Source of the DNA: a virus | Virus record (IMG/VR): IMGVR_UViG_3300006751_000043 | Location: 1 to 37,543 of that record | DNA length: 37,543 bases | Reading direction: 5' to 3' (one strand) | In this document: one piece after another, positions 1-10,557 of the stretch | Numbering within the stretch: the stretch's first letter is position 1 | How the letters are laid out: each line of letters starts with the position of its first letter | The notes under the pieces: model-generated | Databases searched by the model: none | Told to the model about the DNA's origin: nothing | The model's input: only the letters and a program-made list of their open reading frames with translations | Translations under genes and position numbers: made by a program

Positions 1-3000
1 GTACTAAAATTATTTTTACTGTTGATGAAGATTATGATGGAGAAGTGTATGATCCTACTTCTAGTACAAAACAAACGATTTCTTGGCAAGCTCGTTTAAA
101 AGAACTTAAAGAAAAATATGGTGATAATTATAAAGAAAGTCCTGCTTATATTAGTGAAGTACCTATCGTAGCTAAAGATAGTTCAGGAAGAACATTATTT
201 TATCTTCACGATGCTAATTGGATGACTGAAGAAAATTTAGCAGGAACAGAAGAAGAAATTATTGCTGATAAAAAAGAATTACTTAATACTCGTTTACATA
301 TAGTAAAAGAAGGAGAATTAAAGAGTGAGATTACGTATAAAGGAGACGGACATCTTTTAAGAACTAAAGATAATGAAAATATTCCAGTATCAGAAGCTAT
401 GGAAGATCCTGAATTAGTTCTTGGTATAGGAAAAAATGGTGTTTTAACAACAAATAATAAAAAAATTGAAGGACAAAGTGTAAACACAACAAACCCTTCA
501 GATGGTGCAGTATATGCAGTTATTCCTATGAGTAAAGGAAAAACTATGAGAGTGCCTTTAAGTAGACAAAATTTGTCTGAAGAAGTTTCTGATTCTATAT
601 ATAATGCTATTGTTGGGCATCTTTCTGGGGAGGAGACTAATCCAATAGTAAAAGCAATATATAATGAAACAGGCTTAGATATTACTAATACTGCGGGATT
701 AAGAGAATATATATCTCAATTTATCTATTTATTTCCAACAGAAGGCCAAGAAGGTCTTGCCACTATTTTAGCAGGAAATACTAAAGAATTTACTTCTAAT
801 AATGGTATTATTACTATTACAGGTAACGGTGTAGAATTTGGAAGACCAGGAATAGGGCAACCAGGAAATAGAGTTAAAGTTTTAAGTCAAAATTTTACGG
901 AAAATAATGCTTCAAATCTATTAGCACTAAAAAAATTCTTATCTAAATATGTTAAAACTAATGCAGATGCAAAAAGTCTTAATGCAAATAAACCAGTAGT
1001 ATTAGTAAATAATAAAGGAGAAACAAATACTGTAGCTTCTTATACTGAGTTTGTAAAAACACAATTTCAAACTAATGTTTTTTCTGTTAATATAGGTACT
1101 GAAAGTAATCCTAATTGGATATATACTATACAACCTAGAATTATGTTTAGTACTGAAAATGTTGATAAATCTAAAATAATACCTGTAATAAAATCTGATG
1201 TAGAATATGAAGTATCAGAAGAAGCTATTAAAAAAGATAAAGATAAAAAAACTACAGCTAAAAAAGAAAAACAAAGATTTGATGATTGGCAGGTTCCAAT
1301 TAAAAAAGAAGAGTTTATAGTAACTGATAAAGATGGAGATTCTCAAATATTTACAGCTACAACAAAATTAGATGGAACGATTACATGGACAAGAAAAGGA
1401 ATTAAAGAAGGAGATGTACATCAACCTGCTGATATAGGCATGATTGGAATAAATAGTGCAAGAGAAGCCTTAAATACTTTTGAAGAAAGTGGACAAACAG
1501 TTGAAGTAGGAAAAGTTGAAGGTTATCAAACAATTATGAATCCTAAAAAGTGGAATGGATTAACCCAAGAACAAAAAGAAAGAGTAGATCCTAAAAGAGC
1601 AGCAAAAGAAAAACCAACACAACAAACTAGTGAGGTTGAAGTTTTAAGTAAGAGAGAATTGTCAGATAAAGAATTACAAGATATTCTTACTCCTGATAGT
1701 TATGTAAGAAGTATAGGGCAAGAAGGATTAGAGGATGCTTTAAAGTCAGGTGTAATTAGACCTTCTGGCACTAAAACAGGTAAAGCTAAGTATAAAGGCA
1801 CTTTTTATGGTGTAGGACAAAAAGGACTAGCACGTGCATTAGATTACGCAGGTAAAACTAAAAATGGAGTTCTTGTAGTGCTTAAAAAAAGTGACTTTAA
1901 AGAAAAGTTTGGAGACACTCCTGGCACAATGGACGCTAAAACAAGAGAACAAGTTGCTATAACTAAAGCAAAAGTTTTAATGTTTGATGATACTACTCAA
2001 AAAGTGTATTTATTAGAGCTATATCAACCAACACAACAAAGTAGTAAAAAAGGTCCTGAAATTCAAAATTTAGAAGATATAGTAAATGAACTTACAGAGG
2101 ACCCTTTATCAAAAAAAGCAGAAAACTTAATAGAAGAAGGAGCTACTCTTGAACAATTAAAAAATATATTAAAGAATATAGAAGATAGTGGGGAAGAGGT
2201 AAGTGAAGAAGATCTTAATGCTGTTAAACAAGCTATAAAAGCTATAGAATCTAAACAACCAACAATAACTGTTAGAGACCAAGAAATTACAGGTGATATA
2301 GAAGATAGTTCAGATAATGAAGATATGTTTGTGCCTAATTTAGAAGAATTAGGAATTAGTACTATACAAGATTCTGAAGTTATTGTATTAGATGGAGTAT
2401 CTCCTCAAGAAACTGAAGATCTTATTCAATTTATTTCTAAAAATATTTTCGAAGCATTAGAAAAAAATAGAATAGAAGGTAAAGAAGGAAAAATTGATAC
2501 TTTAAAAATATTTAAAGAACTTGAAGAAGAGTTTAAAAGATTACGTAAAGAGACTAAAGAGGCTAATATGCCTAATAGAACGGCACGAATAGATAATCTT
2601 TTAACACAATTTGATAAAATAAAAATACTAACTAACGAGTATATTTCTTTATTAAAAACTGGAAGAGTATCTGAAGCTAATGCTGATGAAGTTGCTGGAG
2701 AATTAGAAAAAACAAATTTCTCTGATGAAGCTACTATTAGTTTAGATTCTAAATCAACTGCTTCCGCACAATTAAGAGCATTTTTTGGATTTACTCCAAT
2801 AGTAGACTCAAAAGGAGTAGAAATATTAAACGCATTTTTAATTCCTAAAACAGCAAGTTTTGATGTTGTATATAATACTCTTCATGAATTATTAGCAAAT
2901 CAACCTGCTGATTTTGATATATTAATTCAAACAATGGAAAAAGCACAAGATACTTTTCCTTGGATGAAACCTATTATTGAAAAACTTAAGAATGCTGATA

Positions 3001-6000
3001 AGAGTATTCAGAATGAGTTTGTTTCTGATATGACAAAACATGCTATTACTATGCAATTGTTACTTTGGAAAAGAACTAAAAACGGTGGATACAGACTAAT
3101 GAATATAGATGCCAATGCCGCTTCTATACAAGCAAGGTTATTAGGAATGTGGCAATCTAATTTTAAAGGAAATACTTCACAAATATATACAGAAGGATTA
3201 AGTTCTAATTTAGTAACTATAGACCCTGATTCAGGTAATTATATTTTTAATGAAGAAATAGCGACTGACCTTAAAAAAATGGCTCTGAAATGGGAAAAAA
3301 TGTCTGAAACAGATCGTAAAAATATACCTGTAGAAGATTTAGCAGTATGGTTAGGAAATTTTGGTATAGTCCTTTCTGATAATACTTATAAAGCATTAAA
3401 AGATGGAAAATATTACAATAATAGAAAAATCTCTTACTCCAATTTATTTACTAATAATAATGGTTTAGTAAAAGTTCTTGCCAAAAAATTAAAATCTGTA
3501 GGAAGTAATACTGACATAAGTACTTTAAATTTATTTAGAGATAATGTTATTAAAGCATTAGCAAAATTAGATAGTAGATATCAAGAGAATTCTTATAGTA
3601 ATTCTTTTAATGCTGGTGGAAAAACTTTATATACTTATACTAATAATAAATATCTTGTTAATAGAATGAGAGATTTATTATCTGTTGATAATATTTTAGC
3701 AAATAAATTAAAAGAAATTAGTTTTACAAAAGATAGTTTATGGTTAAATGAATTATTAGCAGATGATGCTTTTAGTGAATCTTTACGAAGTCGTTTAGGA
3801 GTTAATTATTTATCTTTAGAAGCCCTTAAAGAATTATTCACTCCTTCACAAGATAATAGAAAATTAAATAATCTTACTCCTGCAGAACAAGAAGTTATTA
3901 AACTGGGACTTTTTCAAAGTCAAAGTCATGAAGATATTGGAAACAAACGAAAAGTAAGTTATTTTTATCCTACTATGTCTGATAAAAGTACTATGATGAC
4001 TATTGATGGATTTGCTTATAAAATAGGTTGGAAAGATGGTGTCATAGATGAAGACTCTTTAGAATTATTATATACGGCTATAATACTTCCTGAAATTAAT
4101 AGAATAGCAACTAGTAAGACTAATTCTGGTTTATCAAACTATGAACCTAATTATTTTTATTTTCTCCCTTCTTTAAATAATTTAAAAATTGGAGGAGAGT
4201 TTGTTAGAGACTTAGCTATTGATAATAAAATAATAGGTGGTGATAAAAATATAAAAATTCAAATAGTAAAACATCTTAAAGAAACTTTTGAAGGACTTGT
4301 ATCAGAAAAATTAGAAGATTGGAATAATTTAGGATTAGGCAAATATGATCCAAAAACTAAAAAGTTTAGTTTTATGGATGAAAAATATATTGATAAAAAT
4401 ACAGTAGGATTAGGAGAAGATAAAAGAACTTATGCAGCTGCAGATTTTGTATTTAATAGCTTAATAGCTAATGCTGAAATGTTTAAATTATTTATAGGAG
4501 ATCCTGCTCAATATGCTAAAAACATAACAATCAATGAAGATGGTATTGTAAACTTAGAAGAAACTTTTATAAATATTGGTAAACGTCTTGCAGGAGATAT
4601 AGCTCCAGGTCTTGAATTAGCTAATAGTTCTAAAAACCATTATTATCAAGTATTTTTAAAGGACTTTGTAACTAGTAGTAAAAATATAGAATATTTAAAG
4701 AAATTATCTGAAGAAGGTTTACTTACTGAAGAAGAATTAGGTGAATATGAAAATATTAAAACTACAGATGCTCAAGAATATACTACTTGGCAAGAACATT
4801 TATATGTTTTAAAACAATTAGGAAGATTAACAACTAAAGAATATAAAGATTTATATACTACACTTAATAAAGGTCTTAAATTAGGAAAAGAAGATTTAGG
4901 TAAAATAATGCAACCTATGAAACCTGTATATGTAGGTAATCAAATAGATGCAGAAAATAATCTTGATAGACGTATTTATATTAAATCTTCTAGTTTTCCT
5001 TTATTACCACAATTAACTGCAGGTTTAGAAATTGATAAACTTAGAGTAGCATTAGAAAATTTCCAAGAGTCTGTAAAAGATAATAAGTCTTTAGATAATA
5101 CCTCACCATTTGTACGAGCTTCTTTTGCTACAGCTAATAAAGTAGGAGGAATTAAAAATGGTATAGAAGTATTTGATAAAGATGGAAATGTTAATGATAA
5201 TATAGAAATAACAGAAAAAGAGGCTTTATTATTATCAAGAGCTAATTTTAGAATACAACAAGATGTTCCTTATAAAGAAAGTAAAAAAGAAATTAATAGG
5301 GCAACACAACCAAGTAAATTATTATTTTTAAATATTTTAGATACGCAAGGATTTACTTTACCTAATTCTGATAAAGAATATTCAGGTAAACAATTGCAAG
5401 AAATATATGAGAATCTTCATATAGAAATATTTCATCATAAATATAATGAATTTACAAAACAATTTAATATTGAAAATGGAAGAATACCAGTTAAAGAGAT
5501 TCAAAAACTTTTAATAAGAGAAATTAATAACCGAGAAGGATATCCTTTAAATATGATTGCTGCTCTTACTCTTAATGAAGAAGGTACTGATTTTAAAATT
5601 CCATTATGGGCTTCTCCATATTCTGCAAAATTTGAAAGTTTATTAAATGCAACTATTACTAATAAAATAGTTAAACAAGAAACATCAGGATTTTCTAGTG
5701 TTTTAGGAGCAGAGGAAGGTTTTAGATTGAAAGAAGGGCCAAAAGCCATTGAAGAACTAAGAAAAGGAGGAGTTATATTTACTGAAAATTTTAATCCTAA
5801 AGAAGGACTATTACCAATGCGACCTGATGGAAAAGGAGGAATGTTACCTGCACAAATTATAGTTCCTTTTAAATTTAGAGATCAAGATGGTGATTTATTA
5901 CCTATAGAAACTTTTTTAACTTTAGACAGAAGTGCAGATAAACAAACAGCAAATGAATTAAAGATATTAAGAAAAAAATTATCTGATTTACAACAGAAGC

Positions 6001-9000
6001 GACAAGCAGATAGAGAATATACTACTACTAAAGAAGAAAAAGAACTTATAGATAAAATTGATACACTTGCTAGAAAATTAGTATCAGGTGCTGTTATAAA
6101 CACTAAAAGATTACCTACAGAATTATTACAATTATTTGGTTTTCGTATTCCTACTCAAGGTCCTAATTCTACTGCGGCTATAGAAATAGTAGGATTTTTG
6201 CCTAAAGAATCAGGAGATTTAGTATTAGCACCTAGAGATTTTATAGCACAAATGGGTTCTGATTTTGATGTTGATAAACTTTATTCTTATATGTATAATA
6301 CATATTATGAAAATGGTTATTTAAAGAAAGATTTTCTAAAAAGTGAATTAGCAATTAATAAAAGATTAGAAGAAACTACAGCAGAAATTGAATCTTTGTT
6401 AGAAGAATTAGGATTAGATAAAGAAGCTAAAAAAGAGTCTTTAGAATTTTTTAAAGATAAAGAAGCATATTTAGAAGCTAATAAACATTTACTATCAGAT
6501 GATGATAAGGTAAAAGCTAGTAAAATATTAAAAAAATTACAACAAAAAGGAAAAAAGAAACAAGATACTATTACAGAAAAAATTACAGAAATTTATGAAA
6601 AATTAGATAAATTAAATACTGAACAAGATATTTTAAAACGCTCTTATTTAGCATCTCGACAAAATGAACTTTTAGATATTCATAGAGCTGTATTAATGAA
6701 TGATACTCCTACTGTTGTTAAAGGTATATTTAAACCTGATTCTTTTGGGGATCTTCCAAAATTAGCAAAACGATTATCTAATATAACCACAGATACTACT
6801 GCATCTATATTATCAGATATTTATCAAAGAAATAGATATTTAAATGGTGTAGCTGGTACTATTGGAACAGGTGCATTTTCTATTGATTCTACTTTTAATG
6901 CAGTAGCACAAGGAAAAGAATTAGTATTTTTTCAACATCCTGATATAAGTGCTGAAGGCCTTTCTTATACTGAAATATTAGCAGAGAATAAATTTGTTAT
7001 GCGTTTTGGTACTAATATTTCTAGAGGTGATTTATCTAATCCAGAAACTCTTTCAGGAGAAGAATTAAAATCTAATATAATAACAGCTTTTCAATCAGCA
7101 TCTGTAGATAATGCAAATGCAGGATTATTATCACAATTGAATACTAATGCAGAAACTTTTGAAGCAATAAAAGCATTAGCATTATTAGGATTTGATTCGA
7201 AAGATATAATAGGATTAATTAATCAACCAATAATAGTTGAGTATATAAATTCTCTTAAAGAGGCCTCTTCTTCTTTACAAGAATTTACTGCTAATGTTGA
7301 GTATGAAGTAAAAGAGGGATTAAGAAATAAATATGATCCTGAAGGACGTTATATTTCTTTAAATGAAAAAGAAACTAAAGTATTTAAAGATAGAGCAGAT
7401 ATGTCTGGTGAAGAACTATTAAAATTAATAGAATCAAAACCATTAAAAGAAATTATTCCTACAGAATCTATTAATAAAGAAGGACAAAAAATATTAAATA
7501 TTCCTGCAACTTCTGATAATAATTTAGTTCAATTAGTATTATTAGATAAATTTTTAGAAACAGTAAGAATAGGAGGAGAAATTAGATTACTTCAAAGTAC
7601 AATTAATGTTGACTCTAAAGGTGTTCCTTCTTCTATGATAGAAAATGCTGATAAAGTAAAACAAATAGATAAATTAGGAACTAGTCCTATTGCCAATGCT
7701 ATTAATCTTTTAGGAGAATATGATAAAGGGTCTTGGAATAAATCTTTAACAACTCCAACTACATTATTAGGAGCTGCTTCTTTTTATGGTGCAATGGCCG
7801 CTAATAACTTATTTAGTTCTTATTTCCCTTTTAATAAAAAAGGATTTGATCAACAAATTGAGGCTATTATTAATCATAAAGCAGAAAATAGAGCAAACTT
7901 AACTCCTGCTAAAGTAGTAATTATTAAAAAAAGAGTATTTGAAAATATGAAAGCATATTTTTATAGTAATGAAGCTACTAATTTATTTACTGAAAATGTA
8001 CAAAAAGAACGCTCTAGGTTATTTATAGATACAAAAACTAATAAATCACTTGCTACTATACTTAATAATTTTTCAACTAAAAAATGGTTTAGAGAAAATC
8101 AATTTTTGAATAAATTAAATTTTGATATAAATTCTAATGGAGAATTATCAAGAATAGAATTTGAATCTTCTACAGGAGAAAATCTTAATGAAAGATTAAT
8201 ATATACTCATTTCCAAAAAATGTTAAACTCTACTAAAAGTATAGGTAATATTAATGGTTTCGAATATACATTCCAAAAACTTGCTCAAGATATAATTTTA
8301 GCAGCATTCTTAGATGGAGGAATACAAAAAGCAAAACAATATGTAAAATATATACCTACTTCTTATTTACAGTCTTTGAATTTTGGTGAAGTATTAAATG
8401 AAACTTCTTTTGATCCTGTTAAAACTTTTAATTCTAATGTTACGGCTAATGGAAAAGAAATATTCTCACAACCTTCAAGATTTGTTCGTCAATATTTTCA
8501 AAATAATCCACAAGAAGTTGTTAATGCATCTATAGAAGATATTAAATTAAACAGTAAAAATATTAATACAGTTACTGAATTTAGTATTAAAAAAGGTGAA
8601 CATGCTAAATATTCAACTATAATAGGAGGAGAAATGACTCCTTTCCATTTTTTATCTGTATATGATAAAGATTTAGCTAGTAAAGGTAGTAATTTTGCAC
8701 TTTTCGAATATGATTATTCTTCTAATTCTTATAAAAGAATTGTAGTTTTAAAAGGTAATTTTGATTTCAAACAGTATAATAATTTAGCTCCTATAAATGA
8801 TGCAATACAAAGAAGAAATAATTTTGGAAATAAAGAAACAATAGATACACTTGATCCTACGAACACTAATCCTAATCAAACAGAAGATATAAATCAAGAA
8901 GATAAACTTACAGAATTTACTTATGAAGCTGTAAATAATCCTAAAGAAAATCGTACTGAATTATTAGGAAAATTAAAAATTAATAATAAATTAAAAGGAG

Positions 9001-10556
9001 AAGAATTACTACGAGATATTCTAGAAGGATTAACTTTATCAAATAATGTTTCTAAATACAATAAAGAATTAATTAGACTATTTAGTAAAATTGAATTGCC
9101 TTCAGAATTCACTCTTAATATAATTGATGATATTAAATTAGGTAAAGGGAGTTATAATAGTAAAACTAAAAAATTATTTTTAAATAAAGCAAAACTTAAA
9201 GAAGTAAGTAATGATGAATTAGCTACAACTATTTTACATGAACTTACTCATACTTTCACTTCTCCTATAATTAAAAAATGGGCAGCAAAAGATTATTCTT
9301 CTTTAACAAAAGAACAAAAAGCTACTATCGCTCGTCTAAATGGTAATAGACTTAAATATATTAAAGCATTAAAAAATACAGAAGGTGTTGAAGGATTAGC
9401 TAATTTTTGGGAATCATATCTTAATTGGAGATTAGCAAATAAAAGTCTTACTGTAGCAGAACATGCTAAAATGTTAAAAGAAGGAGTTCCAGGAATTGGA
9501 AAAATTGATAATTTTATTAGTACAGGAAAAAACCTTACTCAAGAAATGGTTAATAAATTCTATGGAGCTATTAATGTTCAAGAATTTGTAGCAATGGCTC
9601 TTACAGAACCTGACTTTCAAAAGAAATTAAATGAAATAACTGATACAGATGGAAAACCATTTTTAAGTAAAATTATAGATCTTTTAATGGATTTATTAAA
9701 AAGTATAGGAATAACTGTAGACCCTAATTCTTTATTAGCAAATACTTTAGAAGATACGATGGCTCTTATTAATATAAGTAATAATACTATAAAAGGACAA
9801 GAAGCCACACCAACCACTCAACCAGCACAACAAACTAGTGGGGTTAAAGAAGGTTTGTCAGAACTATTTGAAGCTAAACCTGAACTAGCCAATATTGGTG
9901 ATCAAAAACAATATTCTAAATATTTAGATACTATATTTCCTGATAGTCCAAATAAAAAAATACTATATCATATTGGAGGAAAAAACATTCAAAAGTTTGA
10001 TAAAGAAAAATTTGGAAAAGGAGAAGGAACAAACGCTTCTGGATTAGGAATTTATTTTCAGGAATCTGTTTATGAAATAATGGCAGGAGGAATAGGTCAA
10101 GATTATTTTTACGAATCCCCCACTCCAGTAAAATCTATACTCAAAGACGGACTTTTAACTTTAGCTATTGCTAATATTAAACCTGAAGATAAGTTTAACC
10201 CTAATTCAAAAGTTCCACAAGAAGTTATTATTAGAGATGTAGATAGAATACACGTATTAGGCTCTAAACAAGATATACAAGGATTTAAAGATTTTGTAGG
10301 TAAATCAACACAACAAAGTAAAGATACTTCTACTAGTTTATTAACTTCTTTAGGAGAAACTAATAAAGATAATGTAAGTCCTGACTTTTTAATAGATGCA
10401 GATGCTTTAACAGATTACTTAAATCAATTACCTTCTACTAAAGGAATTTCAGATAGAGTTAGTAGTGGTAAAACAATTTCTGACTTAGGAATTACGAAAG
10501 ATGAGTGGAATAGTCTATCTTTGTCTGAGCAAGAAACTATAAAAAAATGTAATTAA
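1..10556 (+). CDS. Giant virion RNA polymerase polyprotein with zincin and ART-like modules (5' end outside window)
   Basis: The frame is open from base 3, so the GTG at 45 is probably not the start and the gene enters from the left. Numbering from codon 45 (3503 residues): an ART-like module at about 533-660; a KPVY motif (K1626) that may mark the first double-psi barrel; D2073-F-D2075-V-D2077-K, the metal-binding DxDxD signature of the second barrel in crAss-like and QDE-1-type RNA polymerases; a conserved-looking helical part after it (about 2350-2410); HELTH at 3065-3069 with possible third ligand E3180, a zincin metallopeptidase signature; and a C-terminal ART-like module with candidate triad H3309, Y3337, E3393. 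By analogy with phage phi14:2 it would be packaged, injected and transcribe early genes; the protease may process the polyprotein (inference). Long Lys/Glu-rich helices link the domains. RNA polymerase identity is firm, module functions are inferred. Confidence 0.9.
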   Translation, partial: TKIIFTVDEDYDGEVYDPTSSTKQTISWQARLKELKEKYGDNYKESPAYISEVPIVAKDSSGRTLFYLHDANWMTEENLAGTEEEIIADKKELLNTRLHIVKEGELKSEITYKGDGHLLRTKDNENIPVSEAMEDPELVLGIGKNGVLTTNNKKIEGQSVNTTNPSDGAVYAVIPMSKGKTMRVPLSRQNLSEEVSDSIYNAIVGHLSGEETNPIVKAIYNETGLDITNTAGLREYISQFIYLFPTEGQEGLATILAGNTKEFTSNNGIITITGNGVEFGRPGIGQPGNRVKVLSQNFTENNASNLLALKKFLSKYVKTNADAKSLNANKPVVLVNNKGETNTVASYTEFVKTQFQTNVFSVNIGTESNPNWIYTIQPRIMFSTENVDKSKIIPVIKSDVEYEVSEEAIKKDKDKKTTAKKEKQRFDDWQVPIKKEEFIVTDKDGDSQIFTATTKLDGTITWTRKGIKEGDVHQPADIGMIGINSAREALNTFEESGQTVEVGKVEGYQTIMNPKKWNGLTQEQKERVDPKRAAKEKPTQQTSEVEVLSKRELSDKELQDILTPDSYVRSIGQEGLEDALKSGVIRPSGTKTGKAKYKGTFYGVGQKGLARALDYAGKTKNGVLVVLKKSDFKEKFGDTPGTMDAKTREQVAITKAKVLMFDDTTQKVYLLELYQPTQQSSKKGPEIQNLEDIVNELTEDPLSKKAENLIEEGATLEQLKNILKNIEDSGEEVSEEDLNAVKQAIKAIESKQPTITVRDQEITGDIEDSSDNEDMFVPNLEELGISTIQDSEVIVLDGVSPQETEDLIQFISKNIFEALEKNRIEGKEGKIDTLKIFKELEEEFKRLRKETKEANMPNRTARIDNLLTQFDKIKILTNEYISLLKTGRVSEANADEVAGELEKTNFSDEATISLDSKSTASAQLRAFFGFTPIVDSKGVEILNAFLIPKTASFDVVYNTLHELLANQPADFDILIQTMEKAQDTFPWMKPIIEKLKNADKSIQNEFVSDMTKHAITMQLLLWKRTKNGGYRLMNIDANAASIQARLLGMWQSNFKGNTSQIYTEGLSSNLVTIDPDSGNYIFNEEIATDLKKMALKWEKMSETDRKNIPVEDLAVWLGNFGIVLSDNTYKALKDGKYYNNRKISYSNLFTNNNGLVKVLAKKLKSVGSNTDISTLNLFRDNVIKALAKLDSRYQENSYSNSFNAGGKTLYTYTNNKYLVNRMRDLLSVDNILANKLKEISFTKDSLWLNELLADDAFSESLRSRLGVNYLSLEALKELFTPSQDNRKLNNLTPAEQEVIKLGLFQSQSHEDIGNKRKVSYFYPTMSDKSTMMTIDGFAYKIGWKDGVIDEDSLELLYTAIILPEINRIATSKTNSGLSNYEPNYFYFLPSLNNLKIGGEFVRDLAIDNKIIGGDKNIKIQIVKHLKETFEGLVSEKLEDWNNLGLGKYDPKTKKFSFMDEKYIDKNTVGLGEDKRTYAAADFVFNSLIANAEMFKLFIGDPAQYAKNITINEDGIVNLEETFINIGKRLAGDIAPGLELANSSKNHYYQVFLKDFVTSSKNIEYLKKLSEEGLLTEEELGEYENIKTTDAQEYTTWQEHLYVLKQLGRLTTKEYKDLYTTLNKGLKLGKEDLGKIMQPMKPVYVGNQIDAENNLDRRIYIKSSSFPLLPQLTAGLEIDKLRVALENFQESVKDNKSLDNTSPFVRASFATANKVGGIKNGIEVFDKDGNVNDNIEITEKEALLLSRANFRIQQDVPYKESKKEINRATQPSKLLFLNILDTQGFTLPNSDKEYSGKQLQEIYENLHIEIFHHKYNEFTKQFNIENGRIPVKEIQKLLIREINNREGYPLNMIAALTLNEEGTDFKIPLWASPYSAKFESLLNATITNKIVKQETSGFSSVLGAEEGFRLKEGPKAIEELRKGGVIFTENFNPKEGLLPMRPDGKGGMLPAQIIVPFKFRDQDGDLLPIETFLTLDRSADKQTANELKILRKKLSDLQQKRQADREYTTTKEEKELIDKIDTLARKLVSGAVINTKRLPTELLQLFGFRIPTQGPNSTAAIEIVGFLPKESGDLVLAPRDFIAQMGSDFDVDKLYSYMYNTYYENGYLKKDFLKSELAINKRLEETTAEIESLLEELGLDKEAKKESLEFFKDKEAYLEANKHLLSDDDKVKASKILKKLQQKGKKKQDTITEKITEIYEKLDKLNTEQDILKRSYLASRQNELLDIHRAVLMNDTPTVVKGIFKPDSFGDLPKLAKRLSNITTDTTASILSDIYQRNRYLNGVAGTIGTGAFSIDSTFNAVAQGKELVFFQHPDISAEGLSYTEILAENKFVMRFGTNISRGDLSNPETLSGEELKSNIITAFQSASVDNANAGLLSQLNTNAETFEAIKALALLGFDSKDIIGLINQPIIVEYINSLKEASSSLQEFTANVEYEVKEGLRNKYDPEGRYISLNEKETKVFKDRADMSGEELLKLIESKPLKEIIPTESINKEGQKILNIPATSDNNLVQLVLLDKFLETVRIGGEIRLLQSTINVDSKGVPSSMIENADKVKQIDKLGTSPIANAINLLGEYDKGSWNKSLTTPTTLLGAASFYGAMAANNLFSSYFPFNKKGFDQQIEAIINHKAENRANLTPAKVVIIKKRVFENMKAYFYSNEATNLFTENVQKERSRLFIDTKTNKSLATILNNFSTKKWFRENQFLNKLNFDINSNGELSRIEFESSTGENLNERLIYTHFQKMLNSTKSIGNINGFEYTFQKLAQDIILAAFLDGGIQKAKQYVKYIPTSYLQSLNFGEVLNETSFDPVKTFNSNVTANGKEIFSQPSRFVRQYFQNNPQEVVNASIEDIKLNSKNINTVTEFSIKKGEHAKYSTIIGGEMTPFHFLSVYDKDLASKGSNFALFEYDYSSNSYKRIVVLKGNFDFKQYNNLAPINDAIQRRNNFGNKETIDTLDPTNTNPNQTEDINQEDKLTEFTYEAVNNPKENRTELLGKLKINNKLKGEELLRDILEGLTLSNNVSKYNKELIRLFSKIELPSEFTLNIIDDIKLGKGSYNSKTKKLFLNKAKLKEVSNDELATTILHELTHTFTSPIIKKWAAKDYSSLTKEQKATIARLNGNRLKYIKALKNTEGVEGLANFWESYLNWRLANKSLTVAEHAKMLKEGVPGIGKIDNFISTGKNLTQEMVNKFYGAINVQEFVAMALTEPDFQKKLNEITDTDGKPFLSKIIDLLMDLLKSIGITVDPNSLLANTLEDTMALINISNNTIKGQEATPTTQPAQQTSGVKEGLSELFEAKPELANIGDQKQYSKYLDTIFPDSPNKKILYHIGGKNIQKFDKEKFGKGEGTNASGLGIYFQESVYEIMAGGIGQDYFYESPTPVKSILKDGLLTLAIANIKPEDKFNPNSKVPQEVIIRDVDRIHVLGSKQDIQGFKDFVGKSTQQSKDTSTSLLTSLGETNKDNVSPDFLIDADALTDYLNQLPSTKGISDRVSSGKTISDLGITKDEWNSLSLSEQETIKKCN
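1613..1641 (+). repeat. Linker repeat copy 1 (left edge of first ART-like module)
   Basis: This DNA encodes a PTQQTSEVE linker inside the giant polymerase gene. It shares the core ACACAACAAACTAGTG and the following (A/G)GGTT(G/A)AAG with the copy at 9821, which is the left edge of the second ART-like module. The match is at DNA as well as protein level. Confidence 0.7.
2024..2045 (+). repeat. Linker repeat copy 2 (right edge of first ART-like module)
   Basis: It encodes a QPTQQSSKK linker and shares TCAACACAACAAAGTA-type sequence (here TCAACCAACACAACAAAGTA) with the copy at 10305. The AAAGTA variant marks right edges, while the AAACTAGTG variant marks left edges. Confidence 0.65.
9821..9848 (+). 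repeat. Linker repeat copy 3 (left edge of C-terminal ART-like module)
   Basis: It encodes a PAQQTSGVK linker and nearly repeats the copy at 1613: ACCAGCACAACAAACTAGTG followed by GGGTTAAAG. It lies between the HExxH region and the C-terminal ART-like module. Confidence 0.7.
10305..10320 (+). repeat. Linker repeat copy 4 (right edge of C-terminal ART-like module)
   Basis: TCAACACAACAAAGTA encodes the STQQS linker just after the C-terminal ART-like module. It matches the right-edge copy at 2024-2045 over the ACACAACAAAGTA core. Confidence 0.6.
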
Positions 10557-10557
10557 T

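Noticed and set aside
206-9817. Open frames on the minus strand inside the giant polymerase gene (for example 206-487, 5501-5749, 9617-9817)
   Set aside because: Low-complexity Ser/Phe/Ile-rich translations that mirror the AT-rich coding strand, no coupling to any gene, entirely inside a clear coding region.
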